From: Sporomusaceae bacterium
GTDB lineage: Bacteria; Bacillota; Negativicutes; Sporomusales; UBA7701
Length of the DNA stretch: 64,000 nucleotides
Assembly (NCBI GenBank): GCA_031460455.1
Contig: JAVKTQ010000002.1
Coordinates: 248,001-312,000, forward strand
Reading direction: 5' to 3'
Below, piece by piece: positions 26,494 through 35,087 of the stretch; position 1 is the stretch's first letter, and each line of letters starts with the position of its first letter. A program made the position numbers and the translations under genes. The notes under the pieces are model-generated. The model saw only the letters and a program-made list of their open reading frames with translations, searched no databases and was not told the DNA's origin.

Positions 26494-26755
26494 CTACGTC
26501 AGCGGCAAAGAAAATTATACGCAAAACCCCGTCTATTTTCGAAAAATGGCGATATCGGGAGATTGGTGGCGTTATAACGGGAAATTGCTTTATAAACATC
26601 AAAAATCACCGAAAGAAACGTTTTATTTCTTGGCAAATCGACCCGATATATAAGTGAAGGATGTCCGTTTCTCCCCTTTGCGCCGGTCACGGCGGCGGAG
26701 GAACGGCAAAGAGGGCAAGGAGGCCCGCGAAAAGAATTCCGGGAGGAACAACCGA
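26494..26755 (+). promoter_or_regulatory. Upstream region of flagellin 3
   Basis: No gene. Contains the conserved 28-bp element at 26534-26561, the CCCGATAT sigma-28 type -10 box at 26642-26649, the CsrA hairpin GGGC/GCCC with loop AAGGAG at 26713-26726, and the SD GGGAGGA. The order and distances equal those before flagellin 1, while the filler sequence has diverged. Confidence 0.65.
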
Positions 26756-27976
26756 ATGATTATCAACCACAACATCGCGGCTCTCAACACTTACGGCCGC
26801 CTGGCCGCCAACAACGCATCCACCGGCAAATCCCTCGAAAAACTGTCGTCCGGCCTCAGGATCAACCGCGCCGGCGACGACGCCGCCGGCCTCGCCATCT
26901 CCGAAAAAATGCGCGGCCAGATCCGCGGCCTCGACCAGGCGGTCCGCAACTCCCAGGACGGCATCAGTCTCATCCAGACGGCTGAAGGCGCCCTCAACGA
27001 AACCCACAGCATCCTGCAACGTATGCGCGAACTCGCCGTGCAGTCGGCGTCCGACACCAACACCAGCCAGGACCGCAGCAACATCCAGAAAGAAATCGAC
27101 CAACTGGTCAAAGAAATAGACCGGATCGCCACCACCACCGAGTTCAACACCAAGAAAGTGCTCGACGGCTCCATGGGCACCCTCGTCAGCGCCGCCACCG
27201 CCAATATCCTCGGCAACACGGCGGTCAACGCCGCGACCACCGTATCCGCCGCCCTGACAAGCTTGCAGGATCAGGCTGGCAACACCCTCGGCATTGTCAG
27301 CGGCGACAGCATCACCGTCAGCTACATGAAGAACGGCTCGTTGGTCACCAATACTACCTCGGTAGCTTCTGCCACCGCACTTTCCGACATCGACACTGGT
27401 GACTTCACCTTCTCGATGGGCACCGGTGTCCTCCAGGCCTATGCCGCGACCACCGGCACCGCCAACGCCGTCTACGGCCTGACGGTCACCGTCAAGGATG
27501 CGACCGGCAACGCAAAAGCCACCCCGACCAACCTGCTGTCCTCCTTCCAGCAGACAAGCGCCGCCAAGGACGCCCGCGCCGACGGCCAGGCCACCATCCT
27601 CATCGGCGCCAACACCGGCCAGAGCCTCACCGTCGACATCGAGACCATGAAAGCCGCTTCGCTCGGTGTCAGCGGCCTCAAAGTCGACACCCAGGGCGCG
27701 GCCAACGTCGCCATCGCCGTTATCGACACCGCCATCCAGACCGTGGCCACCGAACGCTCCAAGCTCGGCGCCGGCCAAAACCGTCTGGAACACACCATCA
27801 ACAACCTAAGCGCGTCCAGCGAAAACCTCAGCGCCGCCGAAAGCCGCATCCGCGACGTCGACATGGCCAAGGAAATGATGACCTTCACCAAGCTCAACAT
27901 CCTCACCCAGGCCGGCACCGCCATGCTCGCCCAGGCCAACCAGCAGCCCCAGGGCGTTCTGCAGCTCCTCAAGTAA
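26756..27976 (+). CDS. Flagellin (copy 3, diverged surface domain)
   Basis: 406 residues, the same length as copies 1 and 2. D0/D1 at both ends are almost unchanged (one visible swap is LAANNASTG for LSANNAATG), but residues about 155-280 differ at many places, for example NILGNTAVNAATTVSAALTS in place of the copy-1 sequence. The start is ATG at 26756 after GGGAGGA. It has its own promoter-like region and its own 3' hairpin, so it can be expressed separately and may give a filament with different surface properties. Confidence 0.96.
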   Translation: MIINHNIAALNTYGRLAANNASTGKSLEKLSSGLRINRAGDDAAGLAISEKMRGQIRGLDQAVRNSQDGISLIQTAEGALNETHSILQRMRELAVQSASDTNTSQDRSNIQKEIDQLVKEIDRIATTTEFNTKKVLDGSMGTLVSAATANILGNTAVNAATTVSAALTSLQDQAGNTLGIVSGDSITVSYMKNGSLVTNTTSVASATALSDIDTGDFTFSMGTGVLQAYAATTGTANAVYGLTVTVKDATGNAKATPTNLLSSFQQTSAAKDARADGQATILIGANTGQSLTVDIETMKAASLGVSGLKVDTQGAANVAIAVIDTAIQTVATERSKLGAGQNRLEHTINNLSASSENLSAAESRIRDVDMAKEMMTFTKLNILTQAGTAMLAQANQQPQGVLQLLK

Positions 27977-28002
27977 CGCCAGACGACCTCTCCAGGGAGG
28001 CT

Positions 28003-28034
28003 CCTGACAACTGGAGCCTCCCTGACACGGCTAT
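28003..28034 (+). terminator. 3' hairpin after flagellin 3
   Basis: CAGGGAGGCTCC pairs perfectly with GGAGCCTCCCTG around an eight-base loop. No T-run follows, so termination is uncertain; the maf gene begins 35 bases later and may be reached by read-through. Confidence 0.5.
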
Positions 28035-28069
28035 TCCCGGCGATAATTAACTAACGAAAAGGTGAGCGT

Positions 28070-29917
28070 GTGGACAACTTCGAACAAAACCTCCAGGTGT
28101 TGGCCAGCGGACAATATCATCATATCGATCCCCTTGAGGAAAGCGATCTGAACATATCCTTCCTGGCCGCCGAGAATGGAAGCGAATTCTTCCTCCGCCA
28201 GCCCGGCGAAGAAGTCTTCGTCGTCCGCGGCGAAGCCGACAAAGACAACATGCCCGACCCCCTCAGGGAAGAAATCATCTTTGTCATCGGCTTCGGTGCC
28301 CCGGCGGAGATGGCCGCCCTCCTCGACGCCGCCAACCCGCGCTCCATCGTCGTCGTCATCGAGCCCAACCTCGCCTTCTTCCAGCACGCCCTCGCCACCT
28401 GGGACATGCGGGCCGTAGCCGACCGCAATTTCATCGTCGTCGCCAAACGTCCCGACGGCGTCGGCCAGGCCGTCAGCAAACTTATGACAACGGCGCTCAT
28501 CCTCTACCTGCGCAACATCCGCATCTACAGTACCTACTACTACCGCACCCAGGAATCAGACACCGCCCTCGCCATCGCCAAAACCATCTCCGAGCGCGTC
28601 ATCTACCAGATGCGCCACCTCGGCAACGACTTCACCGACGCCATCTGGGGCGTCACCCACGACCTCGCCAACGTCAGGCACCTTAACGGCGCCGTTGACG
28701 TCGACAAACTCAAAGGCCGCTTCCACGGCCGTCCTGCCGTCGTCGTCTCCGCCGGGCCGTCGCTCGAAAAGAACATGCGCCACCTCCCCAAGCTCGCCGG
28801 CAAAGCCCTCATCATCGCCGTCGACACCATCCTCGCCAAGCTCCTCAAAAACAACATCGTCCCCGACGTCGTCTGCTCCATCGAGCGTATCGACGAAGTC
28901 TACGAATACTTCTACAAGGACAAGGACATCCCGGAAAGCATCGCCCTCACTGCCCCCCCCGTCCTCAAACCCCTGATCTTCGCAGAATACAAAGGAGCGC
29001 GCATCATCCCCTACCGGGGGCCGCTGCCTGTCTATAAATGGCTCGCCGCCGCCACCGGCGTAACCGGCGACGCCTTCATCGAAATGGGCGCCTCCGTCGC
29101 CCACCTCGGCCTCGCCCTCGCCGCCCACGCCGGCTGCTCGCCCATCATCCTCACTGGTCAGGACCTAGCCTTCGGCGCCAAGGACGGCGCCCTCGTCAGC
29201 CACTCCGGCGACACCATCTACGAAGACATCGACAAATGCACCGAAACGGACGACTACAGCCGCCCGTCCGCCGAAATCGAAGGCTACTACGGCGGCAAAG
29301 TCATGACCAGCATGTGGTGGCAGGACGTCAGGCTCTGGTTCGAGAACCAGATCCGTGAAAACGGTCTTAAAGTAATCAACGCCACCGAAGGGGGCGCGAA
29401 AATCAACGGCGCCGAGCAGCGGCCCCTCGGCGAACTCGCCGACCAATACGCCGCCCTTCCGCCGGTAGACTTTTCCCGCGAACTGGCCGCCGCTCCGAAG
29501 AACAGCGTCGACCTGCCGGCGTTTGTCGCCAGACTCAGGGAAAAACGCGACGATATCGAGGCGCTGGTCAAGCAGGCCCGCAAACGCGAAAAGAAACTGA
29601 AAGCGCTGAAAATCACTCCCCATACTACCCCCAAGAACCTCCAGCGCAACTGGCGCGAACTGCAAAGCACCGACGAACTTCTCATCGATACGGTCAAGGA
29701 TCCCTTCATGAACCAGCTCATCCACCCCAACATCATCCATATAGCCCAGAAAGTCAACGCCCTGCCCCAGCGCATCGACGCCGAAATCCTCGCCCAGAAC
29801 CGCGACCTCCAGGTCGAACTGTGCTGGGTAGTCGGCTTCGCCGGCGACGAACTCATCCAAGTAATCGACGACACCATCGCCGACCTTGGCGCCGGACAAG
29901 AAAACAAAATCGGCTAA
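28070..29917 (+). CDS. maf: Motility accessory factor (Maf) flagellin glycosyltransferase
   Basis: Predicted to transfer a CMP-activated nonulosonic acid onto Ser/Thr of flagellin in the cytosol before export. 615 residues with the central DUF115/MptE-like Rossmann domain: VVVSAGPSLEKNMRHLPKL (the GPSL motif), AVDTILAKLLKNNIVPD and ILTGQDLAFG. A helical C-terminal tail follows. It lies directly after the flagellin genes, and the sugar locus at the left of this window supplies the substrate. GTG start after AAAAGGTGAG. The sugar preference (Pse or Leg) cannot be decided from this sequence. Confidence 0.88.
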   Translation: MDNFEQNLQVLASGQYHHIDPLEESDLNISFLAAENGSEFFLRQPGEEVFVVRGEADKDNMPDPLREEIIFVIGFGAPAEMAALLDAANPRSIVVVIEPNLAFFQHALATWDMRAVADRNFIVVAKRPDGVGQAVSKLMTTALILYLRNIRIYSTYYYRTQESDTALAIAKTISERVIYQMRHLGNDFTDAIWGVTHDLANVRHLNGAVDVDKLKGRFHGRPAVVVSAGPSLEKNMRHLPKLAGKALIIAVDTILAKLLKNNIVPDVVCSIERIDEVYEYFYKDKDIPESIALTAPPVLKPLIFAEYKGARIIPYRGPLPVYKWLAAATGVTGDAFIEMGASVAHLGLALAAHAGCSPIILTGQDLAFGAKDGALVSHSGDTIYEDIDKCTETDDYSRPSAEIEGYYGGKVMTSMWWQDVRLWFENQIRENGLKVINATEGGAKINGAEQRPLGELADQYAALPPVDFSRELAAAPKNSVDLPAFVARLREKRDDIEALVKQARKREKKLKALKITPHTTPKNLQRNWRELQSTDELLIDTVKDPFMNQLIHPNIIHIAQKVNALPQRIDAEILAQNRDLQVELCWVVGFAGDELIQVIDDTIADLGAGQENKIG

Positions 29918-29952
29918 TCGGCAAATAATGACGCCAAAAATAAAAATCCCCT

Positions 29953-29979
29953 TAAACTTCCCCGCAAAAATCTCGATAA
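29953..29979 (+). promoter_or_regulatory. Sigma-28 promoter before flaG
   Basis: TAAA, exactly 15 bases, then CTCGATAA. This is six of eight for the -10 and full for the -35 of the flagellar consensus TAAA-N15-GCCGATAA. It lies 41 bases before the flaG start and would drive flaG-fliD-fliS. Confidence 0.7.
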
Positions 29980-30019
29980 ATAATATACCAGGCTAATTTT
30001 TGCAAGGATGGTGATTCAC

Positions 30020-30406
30020 ATGGATGTGAATGCCCTGAAAAAGGTGACAGCAAACTCGGATTACGGAATATCCGGGGTCGCCGCCGAAAAACCCAGAGTA
30101 ACTCCGGCAGAAGCGGCCAAAGCCAAACATGCCGACGTCGCCAGACAGGCCGAAAACCCCAACGACGAGAACATGGCCCTCACCAACGAAGAAGTGCGCG
30201 AACTCACCGAAGCCCTCAACAAATTCATGACCTCGATGAACGCCGACCTCCAGTTCGCCCTTCATGAGAAGACGAAATCCCTCATGGTGCAGCTTGTCGA
30301 CCCCAAAAGCCAGCAAGTCATCAAGGAATTCCCCCAGCACGAATTCCTCGACATGGTCGCGCGCATCAGCGAATACGTCGGCGCGCTTGTCGACAAAAAA
30401 GTTTGA
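30020..30406 (+). CDS. flaG: Flagellar protein FlaG
   Basis: Small cytosolic flagellar protein thought to influence filament length. 128 residues: a variable, charged N-terminus and a conserved C-terminal half with NKFMTSMNADLQFALHEKT and KEFPQHEFLDMVARI, the FlaG signature. I choose the ATG at 30020, which has GGTGA at good distance, over the ATG 12 bases earlier that sits too close to AAGG. Precedes fliD as in Bacillus (yvyC-fliD). Confidence 0.9.
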   Translation: MDVNALKKVTANSDYGISGVAAEKPRVTPAEAAKAKHADVARQAENPNDENMALTNEEVRELTEALNKFMTSMNADLQFALHEKTKSLMVQLVDPKSQQVIKEFPQHEFLDMVARISEYVGALVDKKV

Positions 30407-30429
30407 TGCCCTTTAAGGAGGGATAACCA

Positions 30430-32232
30430 ATGGTTATGCGTACCTATGGCCTTAGCGGCTCCGGGATGGATATCGACCAGCTCGTCAAAGACCTCATGAA
30501 GGCGCGGCGCAGCCAATACGACAGCCTCTACAAAACAAAGACCCAGATGGAATGGAAGAAAAGTGACTACGTCACCGTCTATAACAGCATCAACACCTTC
30601 CGCAGCCAGACCGTCTTCAACTACACCCTCGACAGCACCCTGCAGGCCAAAACGGCCGCAAGCAGCAGCGAAACCGTCCTCACCGCCAAAGCCAACGCCG
30701 ACGCCGCCGACATGACCCACAGCCTTGTCGTCAGCCAGCTGGCCGACGGCGTCAAAATGACCAGCACCGGCGCCATCACCACCGGCGCCAACAAAGACAC
30801 CATCGCCAGCCAGTTCGGTCTCGCCGCCGGCGCCAGCTTCGACATCGCCATCGCCAACGGCGACCTCACCAAAACCATCACCGTCAACACCGACAGCACC
30901 ATCTACGACCTTGTCGGCCAGATAAACAACGCCGGGGTAAAAGTGCGCGCCAACTACGACGCCACCCTCGACCGCTTCTTCATCAACACCACCAACAGCG
31001 GCTCCGCCGCCGAAATCGACTTCGCCGGCAGCTCCGCCGACGGCATGAACTTCCTCCTCGACAACCTTAAACTGCCCACCGTCGCCCACGCCGGCGCCAC
31101 CGGCCTCACCAGCAACACCGCCATCGGCGTCGGCGACCCCAACGCCACCCTCGCCAGCGAATTCGGCATGACCGGCGCCTTCAACATCCGCATCGCCAAC
31201 GGCGCCAGCACCGCCAACATCGCCATCGACACAAGCGTCGACACCCTCAACACCGTCATCGGCAAACTCAACGCCGCCGGCGTCAACGCCAGCGCCGTAT
31301 ACAACGCCGGCGCCGACACCTTCTCCCTTGCCGCCGCCAGCGGCGCCCTCGACCTCACCGGCAGCGACGCGGCGGCGTTCGACTTCTTCGCCAACAAACT
31401 CAACCTGTCCGAAAAAGGCCAGGACGCCAAATTCACCCTCGACGGCGTCAGCCTCACCCAAACAGCCAACACCTTCACCGTCTCCGGCGTCACCTACACC
31501 CTCAAATCAGCCGGCGCCACCACCGTAAACATCACCAGCGACATCGACAAAACGGTCGAAACCGTCAAATCCTTCGTCGACTCCTACAACAAAGTCCTCT
31601 CCCAGCTCTACGGAGAGCTGGAAGAACCCAAATACAAGAGCTACCTCCCGCTGACCAGCGAGGAAAAAGCGGCCCTCAAAGACAGCGAAGTCACCGAATG
31701 GGAAAAATACGCCAAAAGCGGCCTCCTTCGCAACGACAGCATCCTGCGTGACGCCGTCTACAAAATGCGCGCCGACATCTCCACGCCAGTCTCCGGCCTC
31801 AGCGGCAAATACACCAGCGCAGCCTCCATCGGCATAACCACCGGCAGCTACCTGGAGAACGGCAAACTTTACTTCGACGAAAGCAAACTGCGCAAAGCCC
31901 TCGAAGAAGACCCCGACGCCCTCAAAAACCTGTTCAGGACCGACGGGGCCACCGCCGGCGCAGACGGCATCGCCGTCCGCCTCTACGACAACCTCAAAGT
32001 CATCTCCGACCGGCTCAGCCAACAGGCCGGCGTCAGCGCCTCGGCCCTCTACGACACCACCAGCCTCCTCGGCAAACAGATCAACGCCTACGCCGACCGC
32101 ATGACCGCCCTCAACGACCGCCTGGAGATGGAAGAAAAGCGCTACTACGCACAATTCGACGCAATGGAAGTAGCCCTGAGCAAACTCAACCAGCAAAGCT
32201 CCTGGCTGACCTCGCAGCTAAGCGGCTCATAA
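30430..32232 (+). CDS. fliD: Flagellar filament cap protein FliD
   Basis: Forms the distal cap under which flagellin folds. 600 residues: N-terminus TYGLSGSGMDIDQLVKDLM is the FliD signature, and the C-terminal coiled coil ends with YYAQFDAMEVALSKLNQQSSWL, the D0 cap helix. The middle has two long Ala/Asn/Thr-rich repeats that contain DFDIAIAN-like and FNIRIANG strands, which form the outer domains. ATG after AAGGAGGG. Followed by fliS, the flagellin chaperone. Confidence 0.95.
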   Translation: MVMRTYGLSGSGMDIDQLVKDLMKARRSQYDSLYKTKTQMEWKKSDYVTVYNSINTFRSQTVFNYTLDSTLQAKTAASSSETVLTAKANADAADMTHSLVVSQLADGVKMTSTGAITTGANKDTIASQFGLAAGASFDIAIANGDLTKTITVNTDSTIYDLVGQINNAGVKVRANYDATLDRFFINTTNSGSAAEIDFAGSSADGMNFLLDNLKLPTVAHAGATGLTSNTAIGVGDPNATLASEFGMTGAFNIRIANGASTANIAIDTSVDTLNTVIGKLNAAGVNASAVYNAGADTFSLAAASGALDLTGSDAAAFDFFANKLNLSEKGQDAKFTLDGVSLTQTANTFTVSGVTYTLKSAGATTVNITSDIDKTVETVKSFVDSYNKVLSQLYGELEEPKYKSYLPLTSEEKAALKDSEVTEWEKYAKSGLLRNDSILRDAVYKMRADISTPVSGLSGKYTSAASIGITTGSYLENGKLYFDESKLRKALEEDPDALKNLFRTDGATAGADGIAVRLYDNLKVISDRLSQQAGVSASALYDTTSLLGKQINAYADRMTALNDRLEMEEKRYYAQFDAMEVALSKLNQQSSWLTSQLSGS

Positions 32233-32260
32233 AATACGGAAACCGAATGGAGGCAGGCGC

Positions 32261-32653
32261 ATGAACGCTGCAGTTACCGCCAACACCTACAAGAACCAAC
32301 AAATCCTCACCGCTTCTCCCGAAGAGCTCACCCTGATGCTCTACAACGGCGCCGTAAGATTCGCCAACGAAAGCATCAAGGCCCTGGAGAAGGGCAACAT
32401 AGAGCAGGCCAACACCGCCAGCCAGCGGGTCCAGGACATCGTCCGCGAATTCATGTCCACCCTCGACATGCAGTACGAAATCTCTAAAAACCTTTTCGCC
32501 CTCTACGAATACATCGACTACCGCCTCATCCAGGCCAACATCCACAAAGACGCCGTCCAGCTAACCGAAGCCCGCGACCTCCTGGTCGAGCTGCGCGACA
32601 CCTGGATCGGCGCCATGAAACAGACCCAACTGGCCCGCGCCGTAGGGCGCTAG
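32261..32653 (+). CDS. fliS: Flagellin chaperone FliS
   Basis: Four-helix bundle chaperone that keeps flagellin unpolymerised and guides it to the export gate; in Firmicutes it also joins the FliW-CsrA circuit. 130 residues with YKNQQILTASPEELTLMLYNGAV (in two parts YKNQQILTASPEEL, TLMLYNGAV), the defining FliS segment, and LFALYEYIDYRLIQANI. Full length, canonical position after fliD. Confidence 0.95.
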   Translation: MNAAVTANTYKNQQILTASPEELTLMLYNGAVRFANESIKALEKGNIEQANTASQRVQDIVREFMSTLDMQYEISKNLFALYEYIDYRLIQANIHKDAVQLTEARDLLVELRDTWIGAMKQTQLARAVGR

Positions 32654-32655
32654 CT

Positions 32656-32997
32656 ATGGCCGCCGCCGCAACCCCCGCCCAGGCCTGGGAAGACTACCTC
32701 TTCCTCACCCGTGAAATGGACAAATTCCTTGTCAGTCAGGACTTCGCCATGTTCACGGAACTTGCCGACCAGCGGGAAAAGCTGCAAACCATCATCGAAG
32801 AAATGGCGGCGCGCGAATATCTTCGCACCCCCCGCGGGCAGGAAATAGCCGCTGCCGTCCGCAAACAAGACAAAGCCATGCACGACAAACTCCTGCTCCT
32901 CATCAACAGAACCAGGCAGGACCGCACCGTGGCCCAGGCCTACGACCTATACGGCGCCGCCACGAAACTCGGCAGTCGGATGGACAGCTCCCGCTAA
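32656..32997 (+). CDS. FliT-like small helical flagellar protein
   Basis: A 113-residue, mostly helical protein starting two bases after fliS. Its position equals fliT of Bacillus, and length and composition fit a FliT/FlgN-type export chaperone (WEDYLFLTREMDKFLVSQD, then ADQREKLQTIIEEM). Sequence similarity to FliT is too weak to be sure. A FliT-like protein would be expected to bind FliD. ORF and operon context make it a real gene. Confidence 0.65.
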   Translation: MAAAATPAQAWEDYLFLTREMDKFLVSQDFAMFTELADQREKLQTIIEEMAAREYLRTPRGQEIAAAVRKQDKAMHDKLLLLINRTRQDRTVAQAYDLYGAATKLGSRMDSSR

Positions 32998-33054
32998 TAG
33001 GAACAAACGGCGATAAAGGATTATCGCCGTTCTTATTACCAAGGAGGGTAAAAA

Positions 33055-34116
33055 ATGAAAATTGTCAGCTCCGAAATTGCCATGGCCAGCAGCCATAGCA
33101 GCGTCGTCCGCGACCAGCAATACGAATCGCTGCGCATGTGGACCGACGGCTCCGCCGGCGACGGCGGCGCCCCTGCCGTCAACGTCACCATCTCCGATCT
33201 CGCCAAGCAGCTCGCCGCCGGGCAAGCCGACGGCCTCGCCCCCGCGGAAGACGATTACCTCTTCGAACTGTCCGACAAAGACAAGCAAAAAATCCAGCTC
33301 ATCGAAGACCTCATCTACGCCCTCTCCGGCAAACGCATCAAATTCGCCATCCCGAAGAAATTCCGCCTCAACCAGGACCAACTCTCCCTCCAGACCAGAG
33401 CCGGCAAAATCACCGTCAACCTCGGCGAAGCCGCCGCCCGGCCGCGTGTAGGCTGGGGCCTGAACTACGAATACCACGCAAGCCACTACGAAAAAGAACA
33501 GACCGCCTTCGCCTCCTCGGGCACAGTCAAAACCGCCGACGGCCGCGAGATCAAATTCGACCTCGCCTACGCCATGAGCCGCGAATACAGCTCCCGGACC
33601 GACATCAGCATCAAAGCCGGCGACGCCCTCGTCGACCCGCTCGTCATCAACTTCGCCGTCCCCACCGCCAGCCTCACCGCCGGCAAATACGCCTTCGACC
33701 TCGACAGCGACGGCGACAAAGAGCAAATCTCCTTCGTCGGCCAGGGCAGCGGCTTCCTCGCCCTCGACAAAAACGGCGACGGCGCCGTCAACAACGGCAG
33801 CGAACTCTTCGGCCCGGAAAGCGGCAACGGCTTCGCCGACCTCGCCGCCTACGACGCCGACGGCAACAACTGGATCGACGAAAACGACGCCATCTACTCC
33901 CAGCTAAGCATCTGGACCAAAGACGAAAACGGCGGCGACCGCCTCCTCGCCCTCGGCCAGACCGGCGTCGGCGCCATCTACCTCGGCAACATCGGCGCCG
34001 CCTTCAGCTACAAAGACACCGCCAACCAGCTCCAGGGCCAGCTCCAGCGCAGCGGCGTATTCCTGCACGAAGACGGCAGGGCAGGGACGATACAGCAAAT
34101 CGACCTGGCAGTTTAA
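33055..34116 (+). CDS. EF-hand/VCBS-like calcium-binding protein near flagellar genes
   Basis: A 353-residue protein with no signal peptide. Three Asp-rich loops look like calcium sites: DLDSDGDKEQ, DKNGDGAVNNGSE and DADGNNWIDEND, the last two being canonical 12-residue EF-hand or dockerin-like loops. The middle (FAIPKKFRLNQDQLSLQTRAG) is not recognised. Such proteins are often seen beside flagellar or type I secretion genes. A strong AAGGAGGG precedes the ATG and a terminator follows. Secretion through the flagellar gate is possible but unproven. Function unknown. Confidence 0.65.
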   Translation: MKIVSSEIAMASSHSSVVRDQQYESLRMWTDGSAGDGGAPAVNVTISDLAKQLAAGQADGLAPAEDDYLFELSDKDKQKIQLIEDLIYALSGKRIKFAIPKKFRLNQDQLSLQTRAGKITVNLGEAAARPRVGWGLNYEYHASHYEKEQTAFASSGTVKTADGREIKFDLAYAMSREYSSRTDISIKAGDALVDPLVINFAVPTASLTAGKYAFDLDSDGDKEQISFVGQGSGFLALDKNGDGAVNNGSELFGPESGNGFADLAAYDADGNNWIDENDAIYSQLSIWTKDENGGDRLLALGQTGVGAIYLGNIGAAFSYKDTANQLQGQLQRSGVFLHEDGRAGTIQQIDLAV

Positions 34117-34128
34117 CAATCCGCTACA

Positions 34129-34163
34129 AAAAGGCTTGACTACCACCCGTAGCCAAGTCTTTT
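34129..34163 (+). terminator. Imperfect terminator after the EF-hand gene
   Basis: AAGGCTTGACTAC pairs with GTAGCCAAGTCTT with one mismatch and one G-U, followed by TTTTCTATTT. Confidence 0.6.
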
Positions 34164-34218
34164 CTATTTCCTGCCCCCACGACTTAACTAACGGCAAAAA
34201 AATGAGCCGCCGGCCCTA

Positions 34219-34246
34219 TTTACATTATGGGCGAATATGGTAAAAT
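34219..34246 (+). promoter_or_regulatory. Sigma-A promoter with extended -10
   Basis: TTTACA, 16 bases, then TGGTAAAAT with the TG extension. It lies 58 bases before the start of the downstream gene. Confidence 0.55.
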
Positions 34247-34303
34247 ACTTATACTGAATAGTCTGATAACATTGCGAGCGATGTTTTGAAGGCGGTGGAC
34301 ACC

Positions 34304-35026
34304 ATGGCCGGCATCTCGGGCCTTAACCCCTACGGAACATACAACATCCTCTACAATCGCAACACCGGCAGAAGTTCATCCGGCTCAACCGGCAGTTACG
34401 GCAGCGAGTTCCAGCAGCTCGACGCCCTGTTCAGCAACCTCAAACTCATAGCCAACTACACCAGCGGCCAAGTCGCCTCCCAGCGGTCCGCCTACCAAAC
34501 CCAGATCAAAGAATACGCCGCCGAAATCAAAAACCTTGCCGGCAGCGCCGGCAGCCTCCGGAGCCTTGCCGACACCGCCGGCGCCAGCCGGAAGATATCC
34601 GCAGTCAAAGAATTTGCCGCCAGCTTCAACAACCTCGCCAAAACCCTCAGCGAGGCCGACAACCTCACCGCCGAGGGCCGGGGGCTTCTCAAAACCCTCA
34701 AAGCCGCCGCCTCAGTCCGCGAAAACGAGCTCAAACAAATCGGCATCGCCTACGACAGCGACAGCGGCGAACTCACCGTCGACGAAGTAAAACTCAAAAA
34801 AGCCGTCGAAACCGACTACGGCAAAGTGCAGGAAACGCTCACCGGCAGCTCCGGCCTCGCCGCGTCCGTAGACAAGACAATCAGCGCCGCCGTCAAAGAA
34901 CCGGTAAGCGAATACCTCGCCGCTCCCACCGCCCAAGCCACCGACTACACCAAGCTGCTCGGCGGGAACGCCACCGCCTACTACGGCGCCTACAGCCGGG
35001 GACTGCTGCTCGACCTCCTGGCTTAG
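34304..35026 (+). CDS. Uncharacterised helical protein at the end of the flagellar block
   Basis: About 240 residues, no signal peptide or membrane span. It has a Gly/Ser/Tyr/Asn-rich head (MAGISGLNPYGTYNILYN) and a long helical body with YQTQIKEYAAEIKNLAGSAG and ENELKQIGIAYDSDSGELT followed by VDEVKLKKAVETDYGKV. The phrase 'LGIAYDSDSGELTVDEVKLKKAL' is like the segment of FliD that precedes its C-terminal coil, so this may be a stand-alone FliD/hook-associated relative. ATG at 34304 has GGCGGTGG upstream. Not otherwise recognised. Confidence 0.55.
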   Translation: MAGISGLNPYGTYNILYNRNTGRSSSGSTGSYGSEFQQLDALFSNLKLIANYTSGQVASQRSAYQTQIKEYAAEIKNLAGSAGSLRSLADTAGASRKISAVKEFAASFNNLAKTLSEADNLTAEGRGLLKTLKAAASVRENELKQIGIAYDSDSGELTVDEVKLKKAVETDYGKVQETLTGSSGLAASVDKTISAAVKEPVSEYLAAPTAQATDYTKLLGGNATAYYGAYSRGLLLDLLA

Positions 35027-35053
35027 CATAAAGTAATTACCGTATTTTTTTAC

Positions 35054-35082
35054 TTGCTTTTTTTTGCCTCCGTCCTTATAAT
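35054..35082 (+). promoter_or_regulatory. Sigma-A promoter of the structured RNA
   Basis: TTGCTT, exactly 17 bases, TATAAT. The predicted first base is near 35088, right at the start of the paired region, so the promoter is placed to make the RNA rather than the protein downstream. Confidence 0.8.
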
Positions 35083-35087
35083 TTTGG

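Noticed and set aside
26630-26650. Sigma-54 (-24/-12) promoter before flagellin 3
   Set aside because: TTGGCA is present but no GC dinucleotide lies at the required spacing.
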